A stretch of DNA of 64,000 bases from Accumulibacter sp964420975 (GCA_964420975.1 CAYQVH010000004.1:124001-188000), one strand, 5' to 3'; shown: positions 45,625-54,750, counted from the first letter of the stretch. A program made the numbers and translations. The notes: a model not told the origin generated them from the letters alone.

Positions 45625-45628
45625 AGTT

Positions 45629-45658
45629 GAAAAAAAACGGCGGCCCTGGGGCCGCCGC
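45629..45658 (-). terminator. Rho-independent terminator of the IgGFc-binding-like PEP-CTERM gene
   Basis: An 8 bp GC stem (CGGCGGCC / GGCCGCCG, loop CTGG, 45638-45657) is followed on the reverse strand by eight Ts (plus-strand A-run 45630-45637). It lies 22 bp past the stop of the PEP-CTERM gene and 5 bp from the insertion-sequence end. Confidence 0.9.
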
Positions 45659-45679
45659 TCAATCGTCATACTGACTGAA

Positions 45680-47056
45680 TCATTTCCGTTTTTGATTGCG
45701 CGATCTTGCATAACCCATGCCGGCCATGGCAACGCCAAGCAACGAAAGCATGCCCGGTTCGGGCACCCTTGGATCGACCGGAGGTGAAACGCCAGGAGCA
45801 AAGGTCGACCCGCCGTAGGTAAAGTAGCTGTCGGCATTGCTGCCACCGCCCAGCATGACCAGGAAAGGGTTGTCTGCGGTCAAGCTGAACAGTCCGTTCG
45901 GAAGGGTTACATCGCAGCGGTCGTAAGCCGTACCGGCGATGGCAGTGCAACCGGAGGTGTCCACCAGCACGCCATCAAGCAACAGCGACCCGAGGTCGGT
46001 TTGCTTGATGACGATAGAGGCATAATCTACGAGGAAGTCTTGCGTACCGCTTGGGGTCGACAGCCGGTAGCTCTTGAGCCATGTATCAGCACCAGGGACC
46101 AGCGACATGGCCGGATCGGTGTTGTTACCCGCGCCACCCTTCAGGTACTGGGCGACCATGACGGCACTCGATGCCTCGACTGTCGTGCCGGTCAGCGAAC
46201 TGAGCGAAAACTCGTGGTACTCCCCCTTATTTTTGGTTGCGACAACAACACCGCCTACTTTGATTTCGGTATTGTCGGCGGTGGCTATCACGCGAACCAG
46301 GTCGCTGGTTGTGGAAGCGAGCGCAGAGCCCTGCGAGGCGGCAAGGTAATAGGTTTTCGACAGCTTGTCCGTCGGGATCATCTGCTCGAGCAATGTGTCA
46401 CAGAACGTGGTGCCGGCCGGTACCTGGGCGCATTCATGGCCGCCGAATACCGCCACTGCCTTGTCTGAGACGACTTGGGAGCCGGTCAGATTGGTCGCGC
46501 CTCCGGCGTACTTGTAGGTCTCACCGGCTTGAAGCGTCACGGTGATCGGGGCGCTACCAATCGGCGTGAACGTAACATTCGTGTTGTTCTGCGTCGCGTG
46601 GATGGCAACTTGGCTACCCTCTCCGAATCCATTACCCTGGCTTGCGACGACATAGTTCGTCCCAAGCGCGCCGCTATCGAGCAGGTATGTCATGTCGGTA
46701 GAAAACCCCTTGCGGTTGACGAAATAGCCTCCGATGGCCGTCGGCGATACGATCTTGAAACCTGAGTTCGCGATTCCGGTTCCGGATTGCTGATAAATAT
46801 CCGGAATGACCAAATTGAAGAAACCATCCGCCCCCAGCGTGACGTTCTGGTTGAAACCCGCCTGGTTGGAAACGGTGGCCGACTGCCCAGCGCTACCAAA
46901 CAGGAAGACCGACGAATCTCCGCCAAGGCCTACCGTGTTTTTGTTGTAGTCAAAAAAAAGTTCCGATGCATTGGCTGCGCCGACCGTCAGGCCGGAGAAA
47001 GCCATCGCGACGGCGAAGGTGGTGGGTTTCAGCCGTATACCTAGATTGGTTTTCAT
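45680..47056 (-). CDS. PEP-CTERM protein with IgGFc-binding-like domain
   Basis: A secreted protein of 458 residues. A signal peptide (about 1-32, AVAMAFSGLTVGAANA) and a C-terminal PEP-CTERM sorting signal, VPEPGMLSLLGVAMAG plus a basic end RSRNQKRK, mark it as an exosortase substrate. The central region, with TVTLQAGETYKYAGGATNL, VAVFGGHECAQVPAGTTFCD and LEQMIPTDKLSKTYYLAAS, resembles the IgGFc-binding N-terminal domain family. The start ATG 47056 has AGAGGAA 5 nt before it; an ATG further up is rejected. A perfect sigma-54 match lies upstream and a strong terminator downstream, so it is a single-gene unit. Confidence 0.88.
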   Translation of the reverse strand: MKTNLGIRLKPTTFAVAMAFSGLTVGAANASELFFDYNKNTVGLGGDSSVFLFGSAGQSATVSNQAGFNQNVTLGADGFFNLVIPDIYQQSGTGIANSGFKIVSPTAIGGYFVNRKGFSTDMTYLLDSGALGTNYVVASQGNGFGEGSQVAIHATQNNTNVTFTPIGSAPITVTLQAGETYKYAGGATNLTGSQVVSDKAVAVFGGHECAQVPAGTTFCDTLLEQMIPTDKLSKTYYLAASQGSALASTTSDLVRVIATADNTEIKVGGVVVATKNKGEYHEFSLSSLTGTTVEASSAVMVAQYLKGGAGNNTDPAMSLVPGADTWLKSYRLSTPSGTQDFLVDYASIVIKQTDLGSLLLDGVLVDTSGCTAIAGTAYDRCDVTLPNGLFSLTADNPFLVMLGGGSNADSYFTYGGSTFAPGVSPPVDPRVPEPGMLSLLGVAMAGMGYARSRNQKRK

Positions 47057-47136
47057 GAATTTCCTCTTTTCAGTTGATCGTGTCTGCCGAAGGCTGTTAG
47101 GAAACCGAATCCCAATAGCCCGGCTGGCCAGTACCA

Positions 47137-47152
47137 AGCAATAATTGCACCA
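47137..47152 (-). promoter_or_regulatory. Sigma-54 (-24/-12) promoter of the PEP-CTERM gene
   Basis: On the reverse strand TGGTGCAATTATTGCT fits the TGGYRYR-n4-TTGCW consensus at every position, with GG and GC separated by the required 10 bp. The expected transcript would start about 12 bp further on, giving a leader of roughly 70 nt before ATG 47056. Sigma-54 control of PEP-CTERM genes through PrsK/PrsR is known in floc-forming relatives. Confidence 0.8.
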
Positions 47153-47176
47153 TATTGCTGGGTGTTTCACAAAGTC

Positions 47177-47201
47177 TTGTTAAACAAACGGCTTGATTCA
47201 A
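47177..47201. promoter_or_regulatory. Two short palindromes upstream of the sigma-54 promoter
   Basis: TTGTT-A-AACAA (47177-47187) and TTGA-T-TCAA (47193-47201) are perfect palindromes 25-49 bp upstream of the -24 element. They could be an activator binding site, though most sigma-54 activators bind further away. Assignment is speculative. Confidence 0.35.
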
Positions 47202-47534
47202 ATTGCCCGGGAGGATACAGGTTGGGGCGAAATGGAGTGTAAAATTATCCGACATATGCCGCGAGGTGGCAGGAAAAAAAGGGGCCAAGCTCAAATAGCC
47301 ATCAACAATCCAACGCTTAGTCGGGATCTGCACGCCGACGCGATCCGCGCCGGGCAGCCGTAACCGGATTGCGGTAAACGCGGACGGCGACAACGACGAC
47401 GTGACGCGCTTCCCTCAGATTGAGATCCCGGGCCCCCGATCGTCATTGCGCGCGCAGCGGGCGCAAAGCAGGCGACGCACGATCCGACTACGAGGACGAT
47501 CGGTCTCCTTGCCGCACTTTCTCCCTGAGGTCGT

Positions 47535-48278
47535 TCAGCCGGCCGCTTGATACAGGTTTTCCAGGTTCCGCTCGCTGACGGCCTCCCGCGGTCGATCGAA
47601 AACCATCTTGCCTTGTTTGAGGCCGACGACGCGTTCGGCAAGCAGCGGCAGCAACGCCGGATTGTGCACGACGCAGATCAACGAGGCGTCACGGGCGGCG
47701 TTGACCAACAGCCGGCAGACGTCTGCGGCAGCCGAAGGGTCGAGTGCCGCCGTCGGCTCGTCGGCGAGGATCAGGCGTGGCCGTTGGGTGAGCAGGCGGG
47801 CGATCGCGACTTTTTGTCGCTCTCCACCGGAGAGCTGGTCGGCGCGGATAGCGGCGTGCGCGGTCAGACCGACGGCAGCGAGGGCGGCTTCGGCGTTGGC
47901 AACCTCCGCCGCCGGGTAGCAGCGCGTCCAGCTTCGCCAACCGCGGACGCGGGACAGCGCACCCATGAGCACGTTGTCGCGAGCGGAGAGGCGGGATACC
48001 AGGTGCAGCCCCTGCATCACCTGCCCGATTTCGGCCCGCAACGCGCGCAGTCCGGACGCCGGCAGCGGCGGAGAAAGCGCTCGGCCGAGCACTTCGATCC
48101 GGCCTTGCTGAGGCTGCAGGAAGCCGCTGAGCAGACGCAGGAGCGTCGACTTGCCGGCACCGTTGTGGCCGATGATCGCGACTCGCTCGCCTGGCGCCAA
48201 TTCGAGGCGGTCGATCTGCAAGACGGTCTGGCCACCAGCGACGTAAACCAGTTCGTCGATGAGGCAGCAGCGATTCAC
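47535..48278 (-). CDS. phnC: Phosphonate/phosphite-type ABC transporter ATP-binding protein
   Basis: ATPase of 247 residues. Walker A GHNGAGKST, signature LSGGERQKVAIARLL and Walker B LILADEPTAALDP are complete. Start GTG 48278 overlaps the permease stop (GTGA). With the downstream order D-E-C on the reverse strand it forms a PhnCDE-type importer; no C-P lyase or phosphite dehydrogenase gene is nearby, so the substrate (phosphonate, phosphite or another oxyanion) is open. Confidence 0.85.
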   Translation of the reverse strand: MNRCCLIDELVYVAGGQTVLQIDRLELAPGERVAIIGHNGAGKSTLLRLLSGFLQPQQGRIEVLGRALSPPLPASGLRALRAEIGQVMQGLHLVSRLSARDNVLMGALSRVRGWRSWTRCYPAAEVANAEAALAAVGLTAHAAIRADQLSGGERQKVAIARLLTQRPRLILADEPTAALDPSAAADVCRLLVNAARDASLICVVHNPALLPLLAERVVGLKQGKMVFDRPREAVSERNLENLYQAAG

Positions 48279-49171
48279 AGCAACGCGTGGCGGATACGCC
48301 GGCTGAGCGCGTCGAAGCCCGAGACGACAACGGTGATCACGATCAACACCGTCGCCAGCCGACCCCACTGAAACAACGCCGTCGCTTCGCTGATCAACAG
48401 GCCGAGGCCGCCAGCGCCAATGATGCCGAGGATGGTCGAGTCGCGAATGTTGAACTCCCAGATGTAGAGATGGCTGGATACGAACTGGGGGACGACGGCT
48501 GGCCAGACGGCGTTGAAAAAAACCTGGGCTGGCGTGGCGCCGACACTGCGAACCGCGTCGATGGCACCTCGGTCGAGCGACTCGATCGCTTCCGCGAACA
48601 GTTTGCCGTAGCTTCCCATCGAGTGCAGGCCGATGGCGAGGATGCCGGCGCTGGGGCCGAGTCCGACGATGCCGACCAGCACGAGGCCGAAGACCAGCGT
48701 GTGAATCGAGCGCGCGAGGTCGAGAAGGCCTTTTGCCAGCCAGGCGACCGGTTTCGGCGCCGCCAGGTTACGCGCCGTGACGACTGCCAGCGGCAGAGCG
48801 AGCAAGGCGCCAAGCAGCGAGCCGAGGGTGGCGATGCTGATCGTCGTCCAGGTTGCTCGTGCCAGACCGGAGAGATAGGCGCGCTCGACCTGTCGGCGGT
48901 CTTCGACGCGCAGCAAGGTTCCGTCTTCGCTGCGGTATTCCAGCCGCGGATTGCCGAACCAGGCGTCGACGACGCTGGGGCGGGAAAACTCGCCGAGCGT
49001 CTTGAGCAGATTGGTCAACGGTTGCCGGCCCAGCGTGAGGTCGCCGTCGCGGGCGAGCGAAACGAGGCAGGCACTGACGAGCAAGGCGTAAGCAAGCAGC
49101 AGCCCGAGAAAGCCCAAACGACCCGCGGTGGTCGGCGGCGGGCGGCTGGTGAGGGTCGGCTGATCGCTCAT
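48275..49171 (-). CDS. phnE: Phosphonate/phosphite-type ABC transporter permease
   Basis: Inner-membrane permease of 298 residues with about six hydrophobic helices. Family segments are LARSIHTLVFGLVLVGIVGLGP and EAIESLDRGAIDAVRSVGATP (in part), the EAA loop. It resembles PhnE/PtxC. It overlaps phnD at its start and phnC at its stop by 4 nt each, so the three are translated together. Confidence 0.9.
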   Translation of the reverse strand: MSDQPTLTSRPPPTTAGRLGFLGLLLAYALLVSACLVSLARDGDLTLGRQPLTNLLKTLGEFSRPSVVDAWFGNPRLEYRSEDGTLLRVEDRRQVERAYLSGLARATWTTISIATLGSLLGALLALPLAVVTARNLAAPKPVAWLAKGLLDLARSIHTLVFGLVLVGIVGLGPSAGILAIGLHSMGSYGKLFAEAIESLDRGAIDAVRSVGATPAQVFFNAVWPAVVPQFVSSHLYIWEFNIRDSTILGIIGAGGLGLLISEATALFQWGRLATVLIVITVVVSGFDALSRRIRHALL

Positions 49172-50037
49172 TTGGCGCGCAGGCTTCCGGTGGCCAGACC
49201 GGCGTCACGGATCGGTTTATAAAAGGCGTCGTCACGGCTGACGAAGCCGGTGTAGTGCGGTGGCAGCAGTCCCGGATTGCGCTTGAGTGCTTCGCCGACC
49301 TCGACCAGCGCCGCCTGCAAGCGAGACACGAACGCCTTGTCAGTCGCCAGCGATCGACTGACGGCGAAAGCGTCATTCGGTAACGGCGCCGACTGCCAGA
49401 CGATGACCGATTGCTCGTCCTTGATCAGACCCTGTTCGATCATCGCGTTACGATTGCGGTTGTAATCCGCGCCGGCGTCGAGAACGCCCTGGGTCACCTG
49501 CATTTCAATCGCTTGGTGCTTGGTATGGAGCACTTTGGCGAAGTGCTTGTTGGGGTCGATACCCTGGCTCATGAAGTAATGCAGAGGAATCAGATAACCG
49601 GACGTTGACCCTTTGTCGCCGAAAGCGAAGGTTCTGCCTTTGAGGTCCGCCGGCTGTCGGATGCCGGAAGCCGGGTGGGTGACGATGATCGCGTAGTACT
49701 CGGGTTTGCCATCGTAGAGAATGGTCGCCACGACTTGGGCGCCGGCCTCGTGGTTGGCGAGTACGTAACCCCACGGCCCCATCAACGCGAGATCGGTTTC
49801 GCCGTTGGCCAGCGATTTGGCAAGGCCCTCCCAGCTGTCGACGGTGCGCAGTTCAACCGGTCGTTGCAGGCGGGCAGCGAGATACGCGGCAAGCGGGCGA
49901 TAGGCGGCGTCATTCTTGTCCTTGTCAGGCTGAAACAGACCGACACCGAACTTGAGAGGGGGTTCTGCCGCATTCAGGCCGCCGGCAAAGGCCATGGCAG
50001 CGATCAGCAGGCACCACATGCGGAAGCAGCGAGTCAT
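49168..50037 (-). CDS. phnD: Phosphonate/phosphite-type binding protein
   Basis: Periplasmic binding protein of 289 residues (PhnD/PtxB family) with a signal peptide (about 1-23). Sequence features are LKFGVGLFQPDKDKND, GETDLALMGPWGYVLANHEAG and FAFGDKGSTSGYLIPLHYF, with anion-binding Ser/Thr in the last. The frame extends far upstream, but ATG 50037 has AAAGGAG 5 nt before it. It is the first gene of the operon and divergent from the HDOD gene. Confidence 0.9.
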   Translation of the reverse strand: MTRCFRMWCLLIAAMAFAGGLNAAEPPLKFGVGLFQPDKDKNDAAYRPLAAYLAARLQRPVELRTVDSWEGLAKSLANGETDLALMGPWGYVLANHEAGAQVVATILYDGKPEYYAIIVTHPASGIRQPADLKGRTFAFGDKGSTSGYLIPLHYFMSQGIDPNKHFAKVLHTKHQAIEMQVTQGVLDAGADYNRNRNAMIEQGLIKDEQSVIVWQSAPLPNDAFAVSRSLATDKAFVSRLQAALVEVGEALKRNPGLLPPHYTGFVSRDDAFYKPIRDAGLATGSLRAK

Positions 50038-50335
50038 CGATTCTCCTTTCGAAACGGCGGGATCCAGGGGTGACCGCAGGCCAACCGTTATCACGGCATC
50101 CTGCGGGATATTCGTTCGCCACTCGGTGCGGGTTTGCGCCTCGTCATACGCTGGCGGGCGACGCGATTCGCCGAGTCGGCAGCGCCTTCTCTTTGGTCGC
50201 CGCAACAACGGCCAACTTACAGGCAAATGGGCTGTTGGCGACGCGAGGTCGCCAACGCCGGCGGGACGTCGAGAGGTCGACCGTCTGCGGGAAATCCGGA
50301 GTATCGTTAACCGTTCGTATTGCGAGGCTTTTACC

Positions 50336-51208
50336 ATGACTGCACAACATTTGGTCCAGGAAGTCAGTCAGCTTTTTTCGCTCCCCGACGTTGCCCTCCG
50401 GCTCAATCGGTTGCTTGCCGCACCCGAGACCTCGTCGCGTGAGATTGTCGAGGTCATTCAACTCGACCCAGGACTTGCGGCTTCCCTGCTCAAGCTCGCC
50501 AACAGCGCTTACTACGGGCTGTCGGCGCGGGTCGATACAATCGCTCGCGCGCTGGCCGTGATCGGGCAGCGCGAGTTGCAGGCGATGGCACTGGCGACGA
50601 GCGTGGTCAAGACGTTCCGCGGCTTGCCGGCCGATCTGGTCGACATGGCCAGTTTTTGGGAGAACAGCGTCACTTGCGGCGTCATCGCGCGTCAGCTGGC
50701 GCGGCGTTGCCGAAACCGCTATGGCGATCAGTTGTTTCTTGCCGGACTCCTGCACTCGATTGGCCGGCTGGTTTTCTACGCTCGTTTTGCGGACGAGTAC
50801 CGCGTGCTGCTGACCACGCTTGACGGTACTGACGAACACTCGCTGGCGGCGGCGGAATGGCGGGTCTTCGGCTGCGACTATGCAACGCTCGGCGGCGAGC
50901 TCTTGCGGGCGTGGCACTTGCCGCCGCTGCTCTCGGTTCTCGTCGCCGGGCAGCTCTCGCCGGCCGAGCCGGGTGAGTTCGCCAGCGAACGCGCGCTGCT
51001 GCACGTGGCGAGTGTGCTCGCCGCCAGTCTGTCCCCGGTACGCAAGGATACCGGACCGCGTGCGGTGGCGATCGCCGACTTTGACCCGACCGCTTGGGGC
51101 CTGCTTAGGCTTGATGAGTCGTTGATCGACGAGGTGACGCTGGACACCAGGACGCAGGCGATGGAGATCCTGGCGATCATCAACCCCGAAGCGGCGGTCA
51201 TCTATTAG
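50336..51208 (+). CDS. HDOD domain signalling protein
   Basis: A 290-residue protein whose first 200 residues form an HDOD domain (an HD-GYP-like helical domain without phosphodiesterase ligands): LPDVALRLNRLLAAPETSS, LLKLANSAYYGLSARVDTI, GLLHSIGRLVF. Such proteins act in c-di-GMP-linked or stress regulation. The start ATG 50336 is the one that yields the family N-terminus; the frame is open 380 bp upstream. It lies divergent from phnD and converges with kdpE. No output domain is attached. Confidence 0.86.
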   Translation: MTAQHLVQEVSQLFSLPDVALRLNRLLAAPETSSREIVEVIQLDPGLAASLLKLANSAYYGLSARVDTIARALAVIGQRELQAMALATSVVKTFRGLPADLVDMASFWENSVTCGVIARQLARRCRNRYGDQLFLAGLLHSIGRLVFYARFADEYRVLLTTLDGTDEHSLAAAEWRVFGCDYATLGGELLRAWHLPPLLSVLVAGQLSPAEPGEFASERALLHVASVLAASLSPVRKDTGPRAVAIADFDPTAWGLLRLDESLIDEVTLDTRTQAMEILAIINPEAAVIY

Positions 51209-51352
51209 GCGTTTGCCGTTCTATGGCGTCGAGCGAGCGTTTGCTTTCAAACACGGCGACAGACTCACCCGTGGTACATGACGGGTCGGGCAGATTTGCA
51301 GGAGTTTCAGGCCAACGGCCGAACCGTTGGTGCTGAAATTGGGAACACACGT

Positions 51353-52042
51353 TCACAGCAGAACAAGCCGGTAGCCAACGCCTGTTTCAGTCCGGATATG
51401 GCGGGGCATCGCCGGGTCTTGTTCGAGCTTGCGGCGCAGCCCGGTCATATAGACGCGGAGGTAATGCGTGTTGTCGACGTGACTCGGTCCCCAGACTTCG
51501 CGCAGGAGTTGGCGGTGGGTTAGCACGCGCTCGGCGTTGGCGATCAGTTGCGTGAGCAGTCGATATTCGATCGGGGTGAGGTGGATTTCGACGCCAGCGC
51601 GAGTCACCCGTCGTTTGACCAGGTCGACTTCGATGTCACCAAAGCGACAGACGGGCTCGGCGGCCGCACTTCTCGCCGAGCGACGCAGCAGCGCGCGCAC
51701 CCGCGCCAACAGTTCGGCGACGCCAAAGGGCTTGGTCAGGTAGTCGTCGGCGCCGACGTCGAGGGCGTTGACCTTGTCCTTCTCGCCCGTTCGCGCCGAA
51801 AGAACAAGGATCGGCAGCGTCGACCACTGACGCAGTTCCTCCACCACCTGAGAACCCTCGCGATCGGGAAGCCCCAGGTCAAGAATCACGAGATCCGGTT
51901 TGCGGGTTCCGGCCTCGATCAGGCCCTGCTTTGCGCTGCCCGCCTCGAATACGGTATAGGCGGCCGATTCGAGAGCCATCCGCACGAAGCGACGAATCTG
52001 CAATTCATCCTCGACGATGAGGATCGTCGCCAGCGCTTCCAT
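51353..52042 (-). CDS. kdpE: Response regulator KdpE
   Basis: OmpR-class regulator of 229 residues that activates the kdp operon. The receiver has EDE (residues 10-12), the Asp acceptor in VILDLGLPDREG near 53 and Lys in DDYLTKPFG near 103. The winged helix ends RHIRTETGVGYRLVLL, typical of KdpE. Its ATG overlaps the kdpD stop (TGATG), so both are made from the kdp transcript. Confidence 0.95.
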   Translation of the reverse strand: MEALATILIVEDELQIRRFVRMALESAAYTVFEAGSAKQGLIEAGTRKPDLVILDLGLPDREGSQVVEELRQWSTLPILVLSARTGEKDKVNALDVGADDYLTKPFGVAELLARVRALLRRSARSAAAEPVCRFGDIEVDLVKRRVTRAGVEIHLTPIEYRLLTQLIANAERVLTHRQLLREVWGPSHVDNTHYLRVYMTGLRRKLEQDPAMPRHIRTETGVGYRLVLL

Positions 52043-54747
52043 CAGATCAGATCTCCTCCGGTCTCGTCGGGTAGTGGCGGCGGCTTGCCGACCAGCAGCG
52101 AGAGGATGAAGCAGGCGCCGCCTTCAGGGCGGTTTTCAGCCCGAACGCGGCCGCCATGAATCTCGACAATGGCGCGGACGATGGCCAGCCCGAGGCCGAC
52201 CCCACTCACGGCCGACTCGTCCTTGCCACGACTGAATTTCTCGAACAAAGCGCTCTCCTTGCCCACTGGCAAACCAGCGCCATTATCGGCGACCGCGATT
52301 TCAATCCGGTCACCTTGGTGACGGGCGCTGATCTCGATCCGACTCCCGTCCGGAGTGTACTTGGCGGCGTTCTCCAGCAGGTTGCAGAACACCCGTTCCA
52401 TCAACACGGCGTCGATTTCGAGCAACGGCAGATCGGCCGGCAGGTCGACCCGGACCGCGTGTTTCGCGAGGACGCTGGCTCGCGCCTGCAAAGCGGCGCC
52501 GATCACTTCCTCGAGCGGTTGCCACTCCCGGTTCGGCGTCACGCTGCCGCTTTCCAGGCGCGCCATGTCGAGCAGGTTGTTGGCCAGCGCACTGATGCGC
52601 ACGGCTTCCTCGCGGATCGCCTCGGCAATATCGGCTTGCGCCTTGGAGAGCGACGGGCCGGCCAGGGTCAGGGATTCGGCCAGCCCGGCCAGGGCGGTGA
52701 GCGGAGTCCGCAGATCGTGCGAGAGCGCGGAGAGCAGCGAGTTGCGCACGCCTTCCGATTCCATCTGGACCAGGGCGTTCTGAGCAACGGTGATGTAGTG
52801 CACGCGTTCGATGGCAATGGCCACCAGCGTCGCGCTCGTTTCGAGCAAGCGCTGCTGTTCCGGCGTCGGCAGCCAGGGGAGTGTAATCGGTCTGACCGCG
52901 AGCACACCGCGAGTCCGCATCGGCGCCTTCAGTGGCAAATACAAAACGGGAGCGGCTGGCAGGGTGTCGGTGGATAAGCCGGCGGGCTGTCCGTGATCGA
53001 AGGCCCATTGCGCGATGCCGGCATCGACTGGGGCGTCGCTCGTCGCGCCGACTGGCCCGAGACGATCGCTGGCGTCGAGCAGGAAGAGCATGGCCTGTGC
53101 GTTGAAGCTCCTGCTGACGAAGCGTTCGGCGATTTCGCCGATCTGTTCGACGCTGAGCGCCGCCGACAGTTCGCGAGCCATTTCGTACAGCGCGTTGGTG
53201 CGCCGCTCGCGGCTTTCGGCGACGTTCACCTGGAAGCTCAAGCCAGCGGTCAATTGCCCGGTAATCAGCGCCACGATCAGCATGACGGCAAACGTGACCA
53301 GATACTGGACATCGCTGACCGCGAAAGAAAGCTGCGGCGGCACGAAGAAGAAGTCGAACGCCGCGACCGAAAGAAACGCCGACATCAGGGCCGGACCACG
53401 ACCAAAGCGCACGGCGGTGAAGAAAACGCCGACGAGGAAGAGCATGACGATGTTGGCAAGATCCAGCGTGTGACGGAGCGGCATCGACAGCAGCGTGATC
53501 GCGCCGACCGACACCGCGCCGATGGCGTAACCGGCGCCGTCTCTGGCGGTCATCTGGCCCGGCCGGACGCCGTGTCGGAGCGACCGTGACGGGTCTTCAT
53601 CGGTTCTTGCCGCCACCTGGATAATGTCCAGGTCCGGCGCGCTACGTCCCAAGCGATGGGCAAAGCCCAGATCCCACACCGGCCGTTGGTCTCTCCCCAC
53701 CATGACCTTGCCGATATTGTGTTCGCGGGCAAAAGCGATCGTCGTGGCGACGGCGTCCGAACCGGACAGAACGGCGGTGCGGGCTCCCGCATCCTGAGCC
53801 AGCTTGAGCGTCTTCAGAACCCGTGCGCGCTCGAAGTCGGGCAGGCGTTGCAGCCGGGGCGTTTCGACATAGATCGCGCTCCAGGGCGCACCGGATTGGG
53901 CGACCAGGCGGGTGGCGTTGCGGATCAGGCGTTCTCCGCCAGCGCCAGGGCCAACGCAGACGAGCAGCGCGTCCTGGGTTGGCCAGATCGTCACGACCGA
54001 CTGCTTGCGCCGATACGCGAGCACGTCTTCGTCCACCCGGTCGGCGGTCCGCCGCAACGAGATTTCTCGCAACGCCAGCAAGTTGCCCTTGCGAAAGAAG
54101 TTGGCCATCGCCCGCTCGGCTTGCTGCGGGATGTACACCTTGCCTTCCTTGAGGCGCTGCAACAGTTCCTCGGGCGGCAGGTCTACCAGGACGATTTCGT
54201 CCGCCGCGTCGAAGACCCGGTCAGGAACCGTTTCCCAGATCCGCACGCCGGTGATGTTGCCGACGACATCGTTGAGGCTGTCGAGATGTTGGACGTTGAC
54301 CGTGGTAAAGACGTCGATTCCGGCGGAAAGAAGTTCCTCGATGTCCTGCCAGCGTTTGGGGTGACGTGATCCAGGCGCGTTCGAATGCGCCAGCTCGTCC
54401 ACCAGGATCAGCGCCGGCCGGCGGGCCAGCGCCGCGTCGAGGTCAAACTCGGCGAGGCGGTGACCGCGATAGTCGAATTCCCGTCGGGGAAGGATCTCCA
54501 GTCCCTCGGTCAGCAATTCGGTTTCGACCCTGCCGTGGGTTTCGACGACGCCGACCACCAGATCCGTTCCCAGAGCGAGCAACTGACGCGCCGCCGAGAG
54601 CATGGCGTAAGTCTTGCCTACTCCTGGACTGGCGCCAAAGAAGATTTTCAGCTTGCCGCGCCGGGCCCGCGCCTGCTCGGCTTCCAGTTGCGCGAGCAAG
54701 GCGTCGGGATCGGGGCGGTCGCCGCCGGCGATGTCTTTGGCCATCAA
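52042..54747 (-). CDS. kdpD: Sensor histidine kinase KdpD
   Basis: Turgor/K+ sensor of 901 residues. The N-terminal KdpD domain has Walker A GASPGVGKT at 38-46 and DELAHSNAPGSRHPKRWQD (in part), then a USP-like domain. Four closely packed transmembrane helices are near 410-500, a GAF-like domain follows, then the H-box SALSHDLRTPLTALAG near 670 and the ATPase motifs NLLENAAKYTPDG and VSGVGLGLAIVRAIVE. Length and order match E. coli KdpD. It lies between kdpC and kdpE. Confidence 0.96.
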   Translation of the reverse strand: MMAKDIAGGDRPDPDALLAQLEAEQARARRGKLKIFFGASPGVGKTYAMLSAARQLLALGTDLVVGVVETHGRVETELLTEGLEILPRREFDYRGHRLAEFDLDAALARRPALILVDELAHSNAPGSRHPKRWQDIEELLSAGIDVFTTVNVQHLDSLNDVVGNITGVRIWETVPDRVFDAADEIVLVDLPPEELLQRLKEGKVYIPQQAERAMANFFRKGNLLALREISLRRTADRVDEDVLAYRRKQSVVTIWPTQDALLVCVGPGAGGERLIRNATRLVAQSGAPWSAIYVETPRLQRLPDFERARVLKTLKLAQDAGARTAVLSGSDAVATTIAFAREHNIGKVMVGRDQRPVWDLGFAHRLGRSAPDLDIIQVAARTDEDPSRSLRHGVRPGQMTARDGAGYAIGAVSVGAITLLSMPLRHTLDLANIVMLFLVGVFFTAVRFGRGPALMSAFLSVAAFDFFFVPPQLSFAVSDVQYLVTFAVMLIVALITGQLTAGLSFQVNVAESRERRTNALYEMARELSAALSVEQIGEIAERFVSRSFNAQAMLFLLDASDRLGPVGATSDAPVDAGIAQWAFDHGQPAGLSTDTLPAAPVLYLPLKAPMRTRGVLAVRPITLPWLPTPEQQRLLETSATLVAIAIERVHYITVAQNALVQMESEGVRNSLLSALSHDLRTPLTALAGLAESLTLAGPSLSKAQADIAEAIREEAVRISALANNLLDMARLESGSVTPNREWQPLEEVIGAALQARASVLAKHAVRVDLPADLPLLEIDAVLMERVFCNLLENAAKYTPDGSRIEISARHQGDRIEIAVADNGAGLPVGKESALFEKFSRGKDESAVSGVGLGLAIVRAIVEIHGGRVRAENRPEGGACFILSLLVGKPPPLPDETGGDLI

Positions 54748-54750
54748 CTT

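Larger units (their letters stand above)
47057..47534. other. Regulatory and spacer region upstream of the PEP-CTERM gene
   Basis: About 480 bp with no gene. The first 100 bp hold the 5' leader and the sigma-54 promoter match; at 47177-47201 lie two AT-rich palindromes. From 47280 onward the sequence is GC-rich with nothing recognised up to the phnC stop at 47535. Confidence 0.5.
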
